From: Pigmentiphaga sp. NML080357
Lineage (GTDB): Bacteria > Pseudomonadota > Gammaproteobacteria > Burkholderiales > Burkholderiaceae_B
Assembly: GCF_002188465.1 (NCBI RefSeq)
Contig: NZ_NINW01000036.1
Span: 1-64,000, forward strand
Direction: 5' to 3'
Length of the DNA: 64,000 nucleotides
Shown: positions 50,904 to 60,088 of the stretch, piece after piece
Numbering within the stretch: the first letter of the stretch is position 1
How the letters are laid out: the number at the start of each line of letters is the position of its first letter
The notes under the pieces: generated by a model
What the model was told of the DNA's origin: nothing
Database searches by the model: none
What the model saw: the letters and a program-made list of their open reading frames with translations, nothing else
Position numbers and translations under genes: made by a program

Positions 50904-53900
50904 ACGATTTTTCGCCACAGCAGCTCGATTTCGTGGCCGACGACAGCCGCGTCGGCTTTCGCCTGCAGCGGCTGGAAGTCCTGAACTGGGGCACATTCGA
51001 CCGGCGCGTCTGGCGCTATGAACTCGATGGGCGCAACGGCCTGCTCACTGGCGACATCGGTTCGGGCAAATCCACCCTGGTCGATGCCGTCACCACGCTG
51101 CTGGTGCCAGCGCACCGCATCGCCTACAACAAGGCCGCGGGCGCCGAAACGCGTGAGCGATCATTGCGATCCTACGTGCTGGGCCACTACAAGAGCGAAC
51201 GCAACGAAGCCACCGGCAGCGCTCGCCCGGTGGCGCTGCGCGACACCACCAGCTACAGCGTGATCCTGGGTGTCTTCCGCAACGAAGGCTACGGCCAGGC
51301 GGTCACGTTGGCGCAAGTCTTCTGGTTTCGCGAACCGCAGGGCCAGCCCGCGCGCTTGTTCGTGACTGTAGAGCGGGAACTGTCCATCACCGAGCACTTT
51401 TCCGGATTCGGCAGCGACATCAACGGCCTGCGCAAGAAGTTGCGCGCGATGGGCTGCGAACTGAACGACAGCTTCCCGCCCTACGGCGCCTGGTTCCGCC
51501 GCCGCTTCGGCATCGAGCACGAGCAGGCGCTGGAACTGTTCCATCAGACGGTTTCCATGAAATCGGTTGGCAACCTGACCGACTTCGTGCGCAGCCACAT
51601 GCTCGAACCGTTCGACGTGGGCAGCCGAGTCGAGGCACTGCTCGGCCATTTCGATGACCTCGATCGCGCCCACCAGTCGGTACTCAAGGCCAAGCGCCAG
51701 ATCGAGCTGTTGACGCCGCTGGTGGAGGATGGCCGTCGCCACGGGCAGATAGCTGCCGAGATCCAGGCGCTGCGCGAAGGACGCGATGCACTGCGCCCAT
51801 ACTTCGCCGGCTTGAAGGCAGCATTGCTGGAGAGGCGCCTGGAATTGTTGACTCAGGATGCGATGCGCTGGGATGCCCGCATCAAGCAACTGGGAGAGCA
51901 ACGAGACAACGCCCGAATCGAGCAGGGGAAGCTCGAAGGCGCACTGCGCGAGAACGGCGGCGACCGACTGCAACAACTCGCTGCCGCCATTCAGCAGCAG
52001 GAGGCAGAGAAACAGCAACGGCAGGAGAAAGCGGACGCCTACACCACGCTATTGACGCGCATTGGAGAAGCAGCGCCGGGAGACGAAGCTGCTTTCATGA
52101 CACAAAGATCCACCATCGGAGAACACGCCGAAGCGCTGCGCACAAGCATTGCGGACCACGATACGCAGATCAATGAAGACGGATATGCGCTGCGACGGGG
52201 TCAGGAAGAACACAAAGCGCTCAGCGACGAGATCGACAGCCTTGCGCGTCGCAAAAGCAATATCGATGCGGCGCAGGTGCGCATCCGCGAAGCCCTGTGC
52301 GCCGCTTTGTCCATCGCCGAGGAAGACCTGCCCTTTGCCGGTGAACTGATCCAGGTGCGCGAGGACGAGCGCGACTGGGAGGGCGCGGCCGAACGCCTGC
52401 TGCATGGCTTCGGCCTGTCCATGCTGGTGCCGGATGCGCACTACAAGGACGTGGCCGATTGGGTGGAGCGCCAGCACCTTGGCACGCGACTGGTGTACTT
52501 CCACGTGCGTGCACGCAAGTCCACGCAGGCCGTCAGCCTGCACCCCCAGTCGCTGGTGCGCAAGCTGCTCATCAAGCCCGACACGCCGCACTACGACTGG
52601 CTGGAACGCGAACTGCACCATCGCTTCGACCTGGCCTGCTGCGACAGCACCGAGCAGTTTCGCCGCGAGACCCGCGCCATCACCCGCGCCGGACAGATCA
52701 AGGACCCGAGCGGGCGCCACGAAAAGGACGACCGCCGCCGCATCGACGATCGCAGCCGCTACGTGCTGGGCTGGAGCAACGCCGACAAGTTGCGCACCTT
52801 GCGTGACGAACGCGAGGGCCTGGAACAGCGAATGGGCGATATCGGTCTGCGCATTGCCGACGCGCAGCGATTGCGCAGGCAATGCCAGGCGCAACTGGAA
52901 GCCTTGGCCAAGCTCGAAGTCTTCACCCGCTACAGCGAGATCGACTGGCAGGCGCCGGCGCGCGAGATGGCCCGTCTGACCGAGGAACGCGACCGCCTCA
53001 AGGCGGCCTCCGATACCCTGCGGGAACTGGAAAGCCAACTGGCGCAGGTCGTCGAACGCCTGAAGGAGATCGAAGGCGATCTTGGCGAGGCCCAAGGCAA
53101 GCGCGGAGAAATCCGCAGCAAGCACGAAACTGCCTTGGCACAGCACGCACAGGCTCTCGAAATCCAGGCGCAAGCCGCACTTGACGACAAGTTGCTGCAA
53201 ACCCTTGAGGGCTGGCGCGCCGAAGTCCTGGGCGACCACCAGCTCACGGTGGAATCCTGCGACAACCGCGAACAGGACGTGCGCAACGGCTTGCAGGCGC
53301 GCATCGATGCCGAAGACAAGCGTCTGACACGCCTGACCGAACGCATCATCAACGCCATGCGCGGTTTCAAGGAGACCTTCAAGGCAGAGACCGCCGAGAT
53401 CGACATCAGCCTGGCCGCGCTGCCCGAGTTCGAGCGCCTGATGAACGAGTTGCAGCGCGACGACCTGCCGCGCTTCGAGGCGCGTTTCAAGGAGCTGCTC
53501 AACGTCAATACCATCAACGAGATCGCCAACTTCAACGCCCAGCTCGCGCGCGAGCGGGAAACGATCAAGGAGCGGGTCGATGCCATCAACCAATCCTTGC
53601 AGGTGATCGACTACAACCCCGGACGCTACATCCGGTTGCTGGCGCAACCCAGCCCCGATGCGGAGATCCGCGACTTCCTGCAGGATCTGCGTGCCTGCAC
53701 AGAAGGCGCGCTGAGCGGCTCGGAAGACGAGCAGTATTCCGAGGCCAAGTTCCTGCAGGTCAAGGCCATCATCGACCGCTTCCGCGGCCGCGAGGGGCTG
53801 GCCGAGGTCGACCGGCGCTGGATGCAGAAGGTGACCGACGTGCGCAACGGCTTCCTGTTTTCCGCCAGCGAGCGCTGGCGCGAGGACGATGCCGAACACG

Positions 53901-54277
53901 AACACTATTCCGACTCCGGCGGCAAATCCGGCGGGCAGAAGGAGAAGCTGGCCTATACCGTGCTGGCCGCCAGCCTGGCCTACCAGTTCGGCCTGGAATG
54001 GGGGGCGGTGCGCTCGCGCTCGTTCCGTTTCGTCGTGATCGACGAAGCCTTCGGGCGCGGCTCGGATGAGTCGGCCCAGTATGGGCTGGAACTGTTCCGC
54101 CAGCTCAACCTGCAACTGCTGATCATCACGCCACTGCAGAAGATCCACATCATCGAGCCCTACGTGTCCAGCGTCGGCTTCGTGCACAACGAAAGCGGCC
54201 GCGAGTCGCGGCTGCGCAGCCTGAGCATCGAGGAATACCGGGCACAGAAGGCTGCCGCCACGGGAGGCGCTGCATGA
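50900..54277 (+). CDS. jetC: Wadjet subunit JetC (SMC/MukB-like ATPase)
   Basis: A 1125-residue SMC-type ATPase that drives DNA loop extrusion in the complex. Walker A is GDIGSGKST (residues 51-59). Long coiled coils occupy about 280-480 and 640-960, with a hinge-like domain between. The C-terminal head has SGGKSGGQKEKLAYT (signature) and FVVIDEAFGRGSDESAQYGL (Walker B and D-loop). All ATPase motifs are intact. The start overlaps jetB and the stop overlaps jetD, each by 4 bp. Confidence 0.94.
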   Translation: MNDFSPQQLDFVADDSRVGFRLQRLEVLNWGTFDRRVWRYELDGRNGLLTGDIGSGKSTLVDAVTTLLVPAHRIAYNKAAGAETRERSLRSYVLGHYKSERNEATGSARPVALRDTTSYSVILGVFRNEGYGQAVTLAQVFWFREPQGQPARLFVTVERELSITEHFSGFGSDINGLRKKLRAMGCELNDSFPPYGAWFRRRFGIEHEQALELFHQTVSMKSVGNLTDFVRSHMLEPFDVGSRVEALLGHFDDLDRAHQSVLKAKRQIELLTPLVEDGRRHGQIAAEIQALREGRDALRPYFAGLKAALLERRLELLTQDAMRWDARIKQLGEQRDNARIEQGKLEGALRENGGDRLQQLAAAIQQQEAEKQQRQEKADAYTTLLTRIGEAAPGDEAAFMTQRSTIGEHAEALRTSIADHDTQINEDGYALRRGQEEHKALSDEIDSLARRKSNIDAAQVRIREALCAALSIAEEDLPFAGELIQVREDERDWEGAAERLLHGFGLSMLVPDAHYKDVADWVERQHLGTRLVYFHVRARKSTQAVSLHPQSLVRKLLIKPDTPHYDWLERELHHRFDLACCDSTEQFRRETRAITRAGQIKDPSGRHEKDDRRRIDDRSRYVLGWSNADKLRTLRDEREGLEQRMGDIGLRIADAQRLRRQCQAQLEALAKLEVFTRYSEIDWQAPAREMARLTEERDRLKAASDTLRELESQLAQVVERLKEIEGDLGEAQGKRGEIRSKHETALAQHAQALEIQAQAALDDKLLQTLEGWRAEVLGDHQLTVESCDNREQDVRNGLQARIDAEDKRLTRLTERIINAMRGFKETFKAETAEIDISLAALPEFERLMNELQRDDLPRFEARFKELLNVNTINEIANFNAQLARERETIKERVDAINQSLQVIDYNPGRYIRLLAQPSPDAEIRDFLQDLRACTEGALSGSEDEQYSEAKFLQVKAIIDRFRGREGLAEVDRRWMQKVTDVRNGFLFSASERWREDDAEHEHYSDSGGKSGGQKEKLAYTVLAASLAYQFGLEWGAVRSRSFRFVVIDEAFGRGSDESAQYGLELFRQLNLQLLIITPLQKIHIIEPYVSSVGFVHNESGRESRLRSLSIEEYRAQKAAATGGAA

Positions 54278-55479
54278 CATGGAGCCGGCCCGCCGACCTT
54301 CGCGCGCAAATCGAACGGCTGTGGCAGCGCGGCGAGTTGCTGCGTGCCGTGGTCGGTGACGGCGCGCTGGGCTGGCCGTTGCGGCTGTCGCTCAAGTCGC
54401 CTTCCGCTGCCGATCTCAGCAACCGTTTCGATGCCGTGCGCGGCTGGGTGCGCGATATCAGCGCCATGCCACGCGTGCGCATCGAGTGGCGCGAGTGGAC
54501 GCACCGGGTACAGGGCCGGCAACGCCTGCCGGACACACTCTGGATCGATACGCTGGAAGACGCTCTGGCGATGATCGGCAAGACCGGAGATGGCCGCCGG
54601 TTCCAGGCACTCTGGCAGCAAACTGCCGAAGCGCAACCCGCACTGCTGCCATGGCTGCACAGATCACCGTTGCAGACCCTGGCACTGGCCGAACACTGGC
54701 CGCGCCTGCTGGCCGTGGTAGCCTGGGTGCAGGCCCATCCGCGCCCAGGCGTCTATCTTCGGCAGGTCGACGCGCCGGGCGTGGACAGCAAGTTCATCGA
54801 AGCGCATCGCGGCATACTGGGCCAATGGCTGGACCTGGCCTTGCCGACTGAAGCCATCGAGCCTGCTGCAACCGGGATGGCCGGGTTTGCCCGTCGCTAC
54901 GGCTTTCTGGAGAAGCCCGTTCGCATCCGCCTGCGCTTGCTCGATCCGCAGCTGCTCCAGCTTCCCGGCTGCACGGGACTGACCGACATCACCCTGGATG
55001 AGGACAGCTTCGCCACGCTCGCCCTGCCTGCGCAGCGTGTTTTCATCACCGAAAACGAGGTGAACTTCCTGGCGTTCCCACCGGTCTCCGGTGCCATCGT
55101 CGTGTTCGGTGCCGGCTATGGCTGGGGAGCGCTTGCCCGAGCCAACTGGCTGCATCGCGCCTCTCTGCACTATTGGGGAGACATCGATACCCATGGCTTT
55201 GCCATTCTGGACAGCCTGCGCAAGTATTTCCCGCTAGCCGCTTCGTTCCTCATGGACCGCTCTACCCTGATGGCCCACGCACTCCAATGGGGTGAGGAGC
55301 CCCTCGACAAACGCCATATGTTGCCCTTGCCCCGACTGGTCGATGAGGAGGCAGCTCTCTACGACGACTTGCGTAATGACCGAATCCGGCCACAGCTGCG
55401 GCTGGAACAGGAACGCATCGGCTATCGCTGGCTATGCGCGGCGTTGGCGACAACAGCCCAGGACGATTCTCGGCCGTAG
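54274..55479 (+). CDS. jetD: Wadjet subunit JetD (DUF3322/DUF2220, Toprim-like nuclease)
   Basis: A 401-residue nuclease subunit. The N-terminal DUF3322 domain covers about 1-190. The DUF2220 domain carries the Toprim-like metal residues: Glu in FITENEVNFLAFP (about 250) and the Asp pair in WGDIDTHGFAILDSL (about 303). With JetABC it cuts plasmid DNA after loop extrusion stalls. The start overlaps jetC by 4 bp. It ends 21 bp before the convergent hipA stop, so the operon ends here. Catalytic residues look complete, so the system is probably active. Confidence 0.93.
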   Translation: MTWSRPADLRAQIERLWQRGELLRAVVGDGALGWPLRLSLKSPSAADLSNRFDAVRGWVRDISAMPRVRIEWREWTHRVQGRQRLPDTLWIDTLEDALAMIGKTGDGRRFQALWQQTAEAQPALLPWLHRSPLQTLALAEHWPRLLAVVAWVQAHPRPGVYLRQVDAPGVDSKFIEAHRGILGQWLDLALPTEAIEPAATGMAGFARRYGFLEKPVRIRLRLLDPQLLQLPGCTGLTDITLDEDSFATLALPAQRVFITENEVNFLAFPPVSGAIVVFGAGYGWGALARANWLHRASLHYWGDIDTHGFAILDSLRKYFPLAASFLMDRSTLMAHALQWGEEPLDKRHMLPLPRLVDEEAALYDDLRNDRIRPQLRLEQERIGYRWLCAALATTAQDDSRP

Positions 55480-55500
55480 CGGTATGTCCTGCCGATGTCG

Positions 55501-56745
55501 TCAGGGCGTGGTCGATTCGACGAACGCCGGCTCGAAATCCAGCAGGTCGGTACCGCGCATGCCCAATCCCCGGGCCACTGCGCGCCAGCCCGCCACGGCC
55601 TGGGCCACTTCACTCCAGATCGCCTGCGCTTGCACAGCATCCAGCCTGAAATACGACGCGGCGGCCATCAGCATGTCACGGCTGTCGATGACGCCTGTGT
55701 CCTCGGTCAGCCAGGTCTTGCTCTCTCGACGGTCGCCCGGCATCGGGTTCAGATCGAAGGCCGGCGACAGGCGCCAGCCGCGCTGGCGCGCGTCGTACAG
55801 GAAGCCGGTGTTGCGCAGGTGATCGTCGGTGTTGCAGATCAGGAAGTTGAAGACCAGCCGGCGCCACAACTCATGGATGTCAGCGATCGGATCGGCGCCC
55901 GACTGAAGCAGCACATCCACCAGTTCGGTGTAGGCATGCGTCGCATCGCGGCCATCGGACTGGAGCATCGTCGCGGCCGACACGTAGGGGATGCGAGCGC
56001 CGTCGTCGGTGCGGTCGAAACGCCGGATGACGGCGACCGCCGTGCCGCCGATCACTTCCACGCGCGCCGGCGCCACCCGGATGCCGGCCTTGGCCGCCAG
56101 TTGCATGGCCAACACTTCGCCCCGGATCACGTCGCGCCGATCCGCCTGGCTGGGAAACTTGCCGACCGCCAGGCGTCCATCGATGTCCCGCACCGTGGAC
56201 TTCGGCCTGGCACCACCCAGCGACGTGCCTTGCCCCAGCAGGTAGCGCAGATCCTGCGCGCTTTCCGTTCCGTCCTCCAGGGCGCGGGCCGCGTGCAGCA
56301 CCTTGTCCAGTTCCACCAGTGGCGGTACGTGCCGGTTCGCTCCGCCGGCGCGCAGGTAGGCGCGAGATTGCGGATCGAACAGGCGCAGCGCGCCGACGCG
56401 CGCCTCGTCGTCCACCCACATCACGAAGTCCACCGGGTCCAGTGCAGGCGTGTCGCGGTCTTCCTGCCGCAGCTTCGCATGGGCGCGCCGGATCACACGC
56501 TCGCCCCAGGCGTCGGGCGCGGTGTCCTCCAGCGCGAGGAAGAACACCTGACGGGGATGCTGCACGCCGGCCACCGGCTGGAGATCGGGCGACAGCGTGA
56601 AGAACCGGACATCCTGCAGCCAGCCTTCGTCGTAGCTGAACGCGCTGCGCCGGCCGCTGCCCAAGTGCAGGCGCCCCACGACCAAGCCACTTGCCCCCAA
56701 GTGGACTTCGAGGTCCGGACGTCGCGCAGGCCGATGCGTTGCCAT
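55501..56745 (-). CDS. hipA: HipA-family serine/threonine kinase toxin
   Basis: A 414-residue HipA-type kinase. The Gly-rich loop is GQGTSLGGARPKS (171-183). The catalytic loop is NTDDHLRN (305-312; Asp and His as in HipA), and the metal-binding Asp is in SPAFDLNP (D331). Escherichia coli HipA phosphorylates glutamyl-tRNA synthetase and causes dormancy; the target here is not known. Its ATG overlaps the hipB stop by one base (TGATG), so the antitoxin is made first. It is convergent with the Wadjet operon. Confidence 0.92.
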   Translation of the reverse strand: MATHRPARRPDLEVHLGASGLVVGRLHLGSGRRSAFSYDEGWLQDVRFFTLSPDLQPVAGVQHPRQVFFLALEDTAPDAWGERVIRRAHAKLRQEDRDTPALDPVDFVMWVDDEARVGALRLFDPQSRAYLRAGGANRHVPPLVELDKVLHAARALEDGTESAQDLRYLLGQGTSLGGARPKSTVRDIDGRLAVGKFPSQADRRDVIRGEVLAMQLAAKAGIRVAPARVEVIGGTAVAVIRRFDRTDDGARIPYVSAATMLQSDGRDATHAYTELVDVLLQSGADPIADIHELWRRLVFNFLICNTDDHLRNTGFLYDARQRGWRLSPAFDLNPMPGDRRESKTWLTEDTGVIDSRDMLMAAASYFRLDAVQAQAIWSEVAQAVAGWRAVARGLGMRGTDLLDFEPAFVESTTP

Positions 56746-57152
56746 CAGAAGCCCTCCAGGTCATCGGCAGGCGCGGGCGCATCGCCTTTGTCAACGGGTG
56801 CTGCCTGCCGCTTCCTGCCGGCAGAGGTGCGTACCCGCTGCGGCAACTGCTCCCGCACCAGTTCCATGCCGAGCGCATCGTTCTCCAGGGTCATCGCCTG
56901 GGCCAGGTCATCGAGCCGGCCCAGCACGTGCAGCGCGCGCAGGAAGGTGTGCAGCGCGGTGCCGGGATAACCATCCTCCATGCGCCTGACGGTGCTCAGG
57001 GACGTGCCGATGCGCTGCGCCAGGTCTTCCTGGCTCAGGCGGCGCATGCGCCGCGCCGCCGAGATGTCCTGCCCCAGGCGGCGCAGCGCACGCGCGACGG
57101 GCTGCGGCATCGCCACCTGCGCACCAGAGCGCTTTTGCTCGGAAGAAGACAT
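56745..57152 (-). CDS. hipB: HipB-family XRE antitoxin
   Basis: A 135-residue antitoxin and repressor. The helix-turn-helix is in RMRRLSQEDLAQRIGTSLST and VRRMEDGYPGTALHTFLRAL (about residues 38-75). A long charged, flexible C-terminal tail (about 100-135) is likely the part degraded by proteases. It neutralises HipA and represses the operon through the palindrome directly upstream. It is longer at both ends than E. coli HipB (88 residues). Confidence 0.9.
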   Translation of the reverse strand: MSSSEQKRSGAQVAMPQPVARALRRLGQDISAARRMRRLSQEDLAQRIGTSLSTVRRMEDGYPGTALHTFLRALHVLGRLDDLAQAMTLENDALGMELVREQLPQRVRTSAGRKRQAAPVDKGDAPAPADDLEGF

Positions 57153-57163
57153 CTTTTAGAACC

Positions 57164-57204
57164 TCAAATATGAGCTTATTTTTCAAATAAGCGTTCATAT
57201 TTGA
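57164..57204. promoter_or_regulatory. hipBA operator palindrome
   Basis: A 41-bp near-palindrome lies 12-52 bp before hipB: outer arms TCAAATATGA / TCATATTTGA and inner arms GCTTATTT / AAATAAGC, with two extra bases in one arm. It is the most AT-rich spot nearby and contains the probable -10 region. Nested arms suggest two HipB dimers. Confidence 0.75.
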
Positions 57205-57857
57205 ACGCAAAAATGGGGGTCGGTCAACCCAGTCCATGCCTGCCCTTGCAGTTCTGGTAACCGCGCTACTCCATTGCGAGCGGCCCTGTTCGCAGGAGGT
57301 ATCGCCGGGCTACCAGGACCGGATGAAATCCGACAGGTGATCTCACCTCGTCACCGCTCGATTGTTCGCAGGAGCCACCAAACGGTTCCTACGCACGAGT
57401 GGGAGAAACGGGGCGTCATGCTTTGTCGATCTGGGGGCAGACCTCCCGCGTCTTGCCCAAAACCTCGCCGCACTCCGTCGAGGCGGCATCGCCACACCTG
57501 TTTCCGCCCGCACTGCGTCTGCTGATAGACCGTCGCTGTCTTGCACGCCGGTAACGCCCAGACTCGAACGCAAGAAGACCGAATCCGTCTTTCGCCGCGA
57601 TGGCGTCTGTAGCAAAACCTCGTTATCGAGCCATCCCGCCATGGGCAGTCAACCCATTGAAGCATACCGCCACGCAGAGGCTCGGTGCTGGTGGACAAGC
57701 GCCATATCGACAGGCGGCTGCTCTGGTGAACATCCGTCATTCCGGCCTTTCTCACAAGCCAAGCCGCTACCGTCTCGCGCCGTGAAGGCGCGTCCCGGCA
57801 GCGATTCCAATCAACGAGGGAAGCAGATGTCCTGAATCCGGTTACCAGGGAGCAGTC
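57205..57857. other. Intergenic region between cargo and ICE core
   Basis: About 650 bp without a convincing gene. Several short frames run through it on both strands but lack ribosome sites and family resemblance. GGGAG near 57850 belongs to the next gene. It marks the seam between inserted cargo (Wadjet, HipBA) and the conserved ICE module, and may contain the promoter for the module. Confidence 0.5.
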
Positions 57858-58619
57858 ATGCGAAAGTCATTTTCTTCCGGCGCCCACGCCAAGGTCTTCT
57901 ACCGCCCAATCGAGGCGGCCATCCAGTGGGCGGGGCTGTCGCGTTTCGAGCGCCGCATCCTCGATGCCGCCAAGGGGATGAACCGCTTGCCTGAGCACCC
58001 CGAACTGGCACGCTGGCCACAGCTTCGCCTGAACGCGGAACGGATCTACGACGCACTGGTGCACCTCGACCTTCCCTACGGCAAGGACGGCATCACGAGC
58101 AACGACCCCGCCTTGCTCGATGACCCCGGCCTCACAATTCGCCACGTCGATCTGAAGGCCTGGATGATCCGCTTCTATCCCGACCAGCGACCGGCCTTCC
58201 TGTTCGATGCCTTCGAGCGTCACCTGCATCCGGCCGTCAGTGTCGACGCCGTGCAGGCGCTGGTCATGGATCGCGAGGCGTTGAAGTTCCAGCTTGCCGA
58301 CAGGGTGCAAGCCTGGGATTCGCTCTATGCCCAGTTCCAGACGCTCAGCCAGGAGCACCAGGCGCGCACGGAGCGCGAGAAGCGCTCTGGGATGCCGGGC
58401 GCCCGCAGTGAGTCCACCTACCTGAACATCGTTGGCGGTCTTCTGACCCTGCTGCTGGGCAAGTCGCCCAATGGCGTTCCCTATTCGTCCTTCGAGACGC
58501 TGGAATCGGTCATCAGTGCGCTGGTTGCCCATTACGGCGACAAATCCGGGATCAGCGAGCGAACGCTGTGGGCGAAGTTTTCGGCAGCCAGGCGTCATCT
58601 CGCCACCCAGGACCGCTGA
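57858..58619 (+). CDS. Conserved ICE hypothetical protein
   Basis: A 253-residue soluble protein; GGGAG precedes ATG 57858. Features are an opening with YRPIEAAIQWAGLSRFERRI, a middle with acidic and aromatic residues (LKAWMIRFYPDQRPAFLFDA), a helical stretch (about 150-175), and a C-terminal segment resembling other ICE hypothetical proteins (SERTLWAKFSAARRHLATQD). I do not recognise a domain. It lies 110 bp before the AlpA-like gene on the same strand, and similar genes occupy this place in related ICEs. Confidence 0.65.
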   Translation: MRKSFSSGAHAKVFYRPIEAAIQWAGLSRFERRILDAAKGMNRLPEHPELARWPQLRLNAERIYDALVHLDLPYGKDGITSNDPALLDDPGLTIRHVDLKAWMIRFYPDQRPAFLFDAFERHLHPAVSVDAVQALVMDREALKFQLADRVQAWDSLYAQFQTLSQEHQARTEREKRSGMPGARSESTYLNIVGGLLTLLLGKSPNGVPYSSFETLESVISALVAHYGDKSGISERTLWAKFSAARRHLATQDR

Positions 58620-58729
58620 CTGCAAGTGCAGACGCCGAGCCTGCGCTTGCGGTGACTGCGCGGGAACCGCGCTATTGAATACGGGGCACGTCCATCACCG
58701 CCGCTACACAGCGCCAAGGAGTGTCCCTC

Positions 58730-58948
58730 GTGACTGCCCAGACCATCGCCACCGCGACGCCGAACGAACACCGCATCCTGCGCCGCGCGGAAGTCGAGGC
58801 CAAGACCGGCTTCAAGCGCGCCCACATCTACAACCTGATCAAGGAGGGCAAGTTTCCCAAGCCCCTGCGCCTCGGGGTACGCGCCATCGGCTGGGATTCG
58901 GTGGAGATCGATCAGTGGATCACCGATCGACTCAGGGAACGGGCGTGA
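58730..58948 (+). CDS. alpA: AlpA-family transcriptional regulator
   Basis: A 72-residue excisionase-like winged-helix protein: ILRRAEVEAKTGFKRAHIYN followed by LIKEGKFPKPLRLGVRAIGW, and WDSVEIDQWI, the classic AlpA pattern. GTG 58730 is chosen since AAGGAG (58716-58721) is correctly spaced from it and overlaps the earlier in-frame GTG at 58721. In ICEclc the alpA gene heads the regulatory operon that starts transfer competence. ParA follows after 41 bp, so this gene probably heads the module here too. Confidence 0.88.
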   Translation: MTAQTIATATPNEHRILRRAEVEAKTGFKRAHIYNLIKEGKFPKPLRLGVRAIGWDSVEIDQWITDRLRERA

Positions 58949-58989
58949 GCCCGTGCTGCGCCGGAATTCCTTCCACGAGGAGTCGCTCT

Positions 58990-59856
58990 ATGCAGGTGGT
59001 ATCCATCATTTCGACCAAGGGTGGCGTCGGCAAGACGACCACCGCAGCGAACTTGGGCGGCTTCATCGCCGATGCGGGACTGCGCGTGCTGCTGCTGGAT
59101 CTGGACGTACAGCCCACTTTGTCGAGCTACTTCACGCTCGGCACGCGTGCGCCTGCCGGCATCTACGAGATGCTGGCCTTCAACGAGCAGCGTATCGAGC
59201 AATTGGCTTCGCAGACCGCTGTGGCGGGTCTCGACCTGGTGGTGTCGAACGACCATCGCGGCGAACTGAACACACTGCTGCTGCACGCGCCCGACGGCCG
59301 GCTGCGCCTGCGTCACCTGCTCCCCGCGCTGGCGTCGCACTACGACCTGCTGCTGATCGACACCCAGGGCGCGCGCAGTGTGCTGCTGGAGATGGCGGTA
59401 CTGGCCTCCAGTCTGGCGCTGTCACCGGTGACGCCGGAAATCCTGGCGGCGCGTGAGCTGAGGCGCGGCACACTGCAACTGATCGAGGACATCGCTCCGT
59501 ATCGGCACCTCGGCATCAAGCCGCCACAGCTGCGCTTGCTCATCAACCGTGTGCATCCGGTTTCGTCGAACGCCCGATTGATCCAGCAGGCCCTGCGACA
59601 AGTGTTCCAGGCGCACGCTGGCATACAGGTCCTGAACACCGACGTCCCGGCCATCGAAGCCTACCCACGTGCCGCAACACGGGGACTGCCAGTGCATCGC
59701 GTCGAGTACCGGCAGCCGGTGGGCCGCACTGCGCCTGCGGCGTTGGAGACGATGCGTGCGCTGGCTGGCGAGCTGTTCCCGGCATGGCGGGAACGCTTTG
59801 CGTGCGTTACCGGCAGAGGCCGCGCAGGGGGAGCCAGTCATGGCGAACACGCATGA
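58990..59856 (+). CDS. parA: ParA-family partitioning ATPase
   Basis: A 288-residue deviant-Walker ATPase. Walker A is ISTKGGVGKTTTAANLGG (about 7-24) with the signature Lys, followed by LLLDLDVQPTLSSYF (A') and LLLIDTQGARSVLLE (Walker B-like, with Gln for the usual Pro). AGGAG precedes ATG 58990. It partitions or stabilises the excised ICE; in ICEclc the corresponding parA has also been linked to the growth state of transfer-competent cells. The last 17 bp overlap the next gene. Confidence 0.92.
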   Translation: MQVVSIISTKGGVGKTTTAANLGGFIADAGLRVLLLDLDVQPTLSSYFTLGTRAPAGIYEMLAFNEQRIEQLASQTAVAGLDLVVSNDHRGELNTLLLHAPDGRLRLRHLLPALASHYDLLLIDTQGARSVLLEMAVLASSLALSPVTPEILAARELRRGTLQLIEDIAPYRHLGIKPPQLRLLINRVHPVSSNARLIQQALRQVFQAHAGIQVLNTDVPAIEAYPRAATRGLPVHRVEYRQPVGRTAPAALETMRALAGELFPAWRERFACVTGRGRAGGASHGEHA

Positions 59857-60088
59857 ACTGGCCCGCGGCCATGCGCGGCTGCGCGCGCTGATCGAGTTCG
59901 CGCTGGGCGAAGGCTGGCACGTGAAACGCACGCGCGGCGGGCACCTTATGTTCACCAAGCCCGGCTGCGCCGCGATCTATACCAGCTCGACTGCAAGCGA
60001 TCACCGCGCTAGCCGCAACGCTCGCGCGCAGCTTCGCCGCGCTGATCGACAGGCACTGACGGCATCTCGGGAGAGCAGCGATGGCTGA
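59840..60088 (+). CDS. Small HicA-fold protein between parA and parB (shi position)
   Basis: An 82-residue protein, overlapping parA by 17 bp and the parB-like gene by 8 bp. GGGGGAG lies before ATG 59840. The sequence EGWHVKRTRGGHLMFTKPG, then IYTSSTASDHRASRNARAQL, follows the HicA mRNA-interferase fold: G-W, basic strand, G-[GS]-H with the catalytic His, F-x-x-P, and a final helix. No HicB antitoxin is encoded beside it. ICEclc carries a small gene, shi, in the same position, with effects on cell growth. Toxic activity here is inference. Confidence 0.7.
   Translation: MANTHELARGHARLRALIEFALGEGWHVKRTRGGHLMFTKPGCAAIYTSSTASDHRASRNARAQLRRADRQALTASRESSDG

Noticed and set aside
57274-57835. Several 80-160 codon frames before the ICE core
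   Set aside because: They overlap each other on both strands and show no motif or translation signal.
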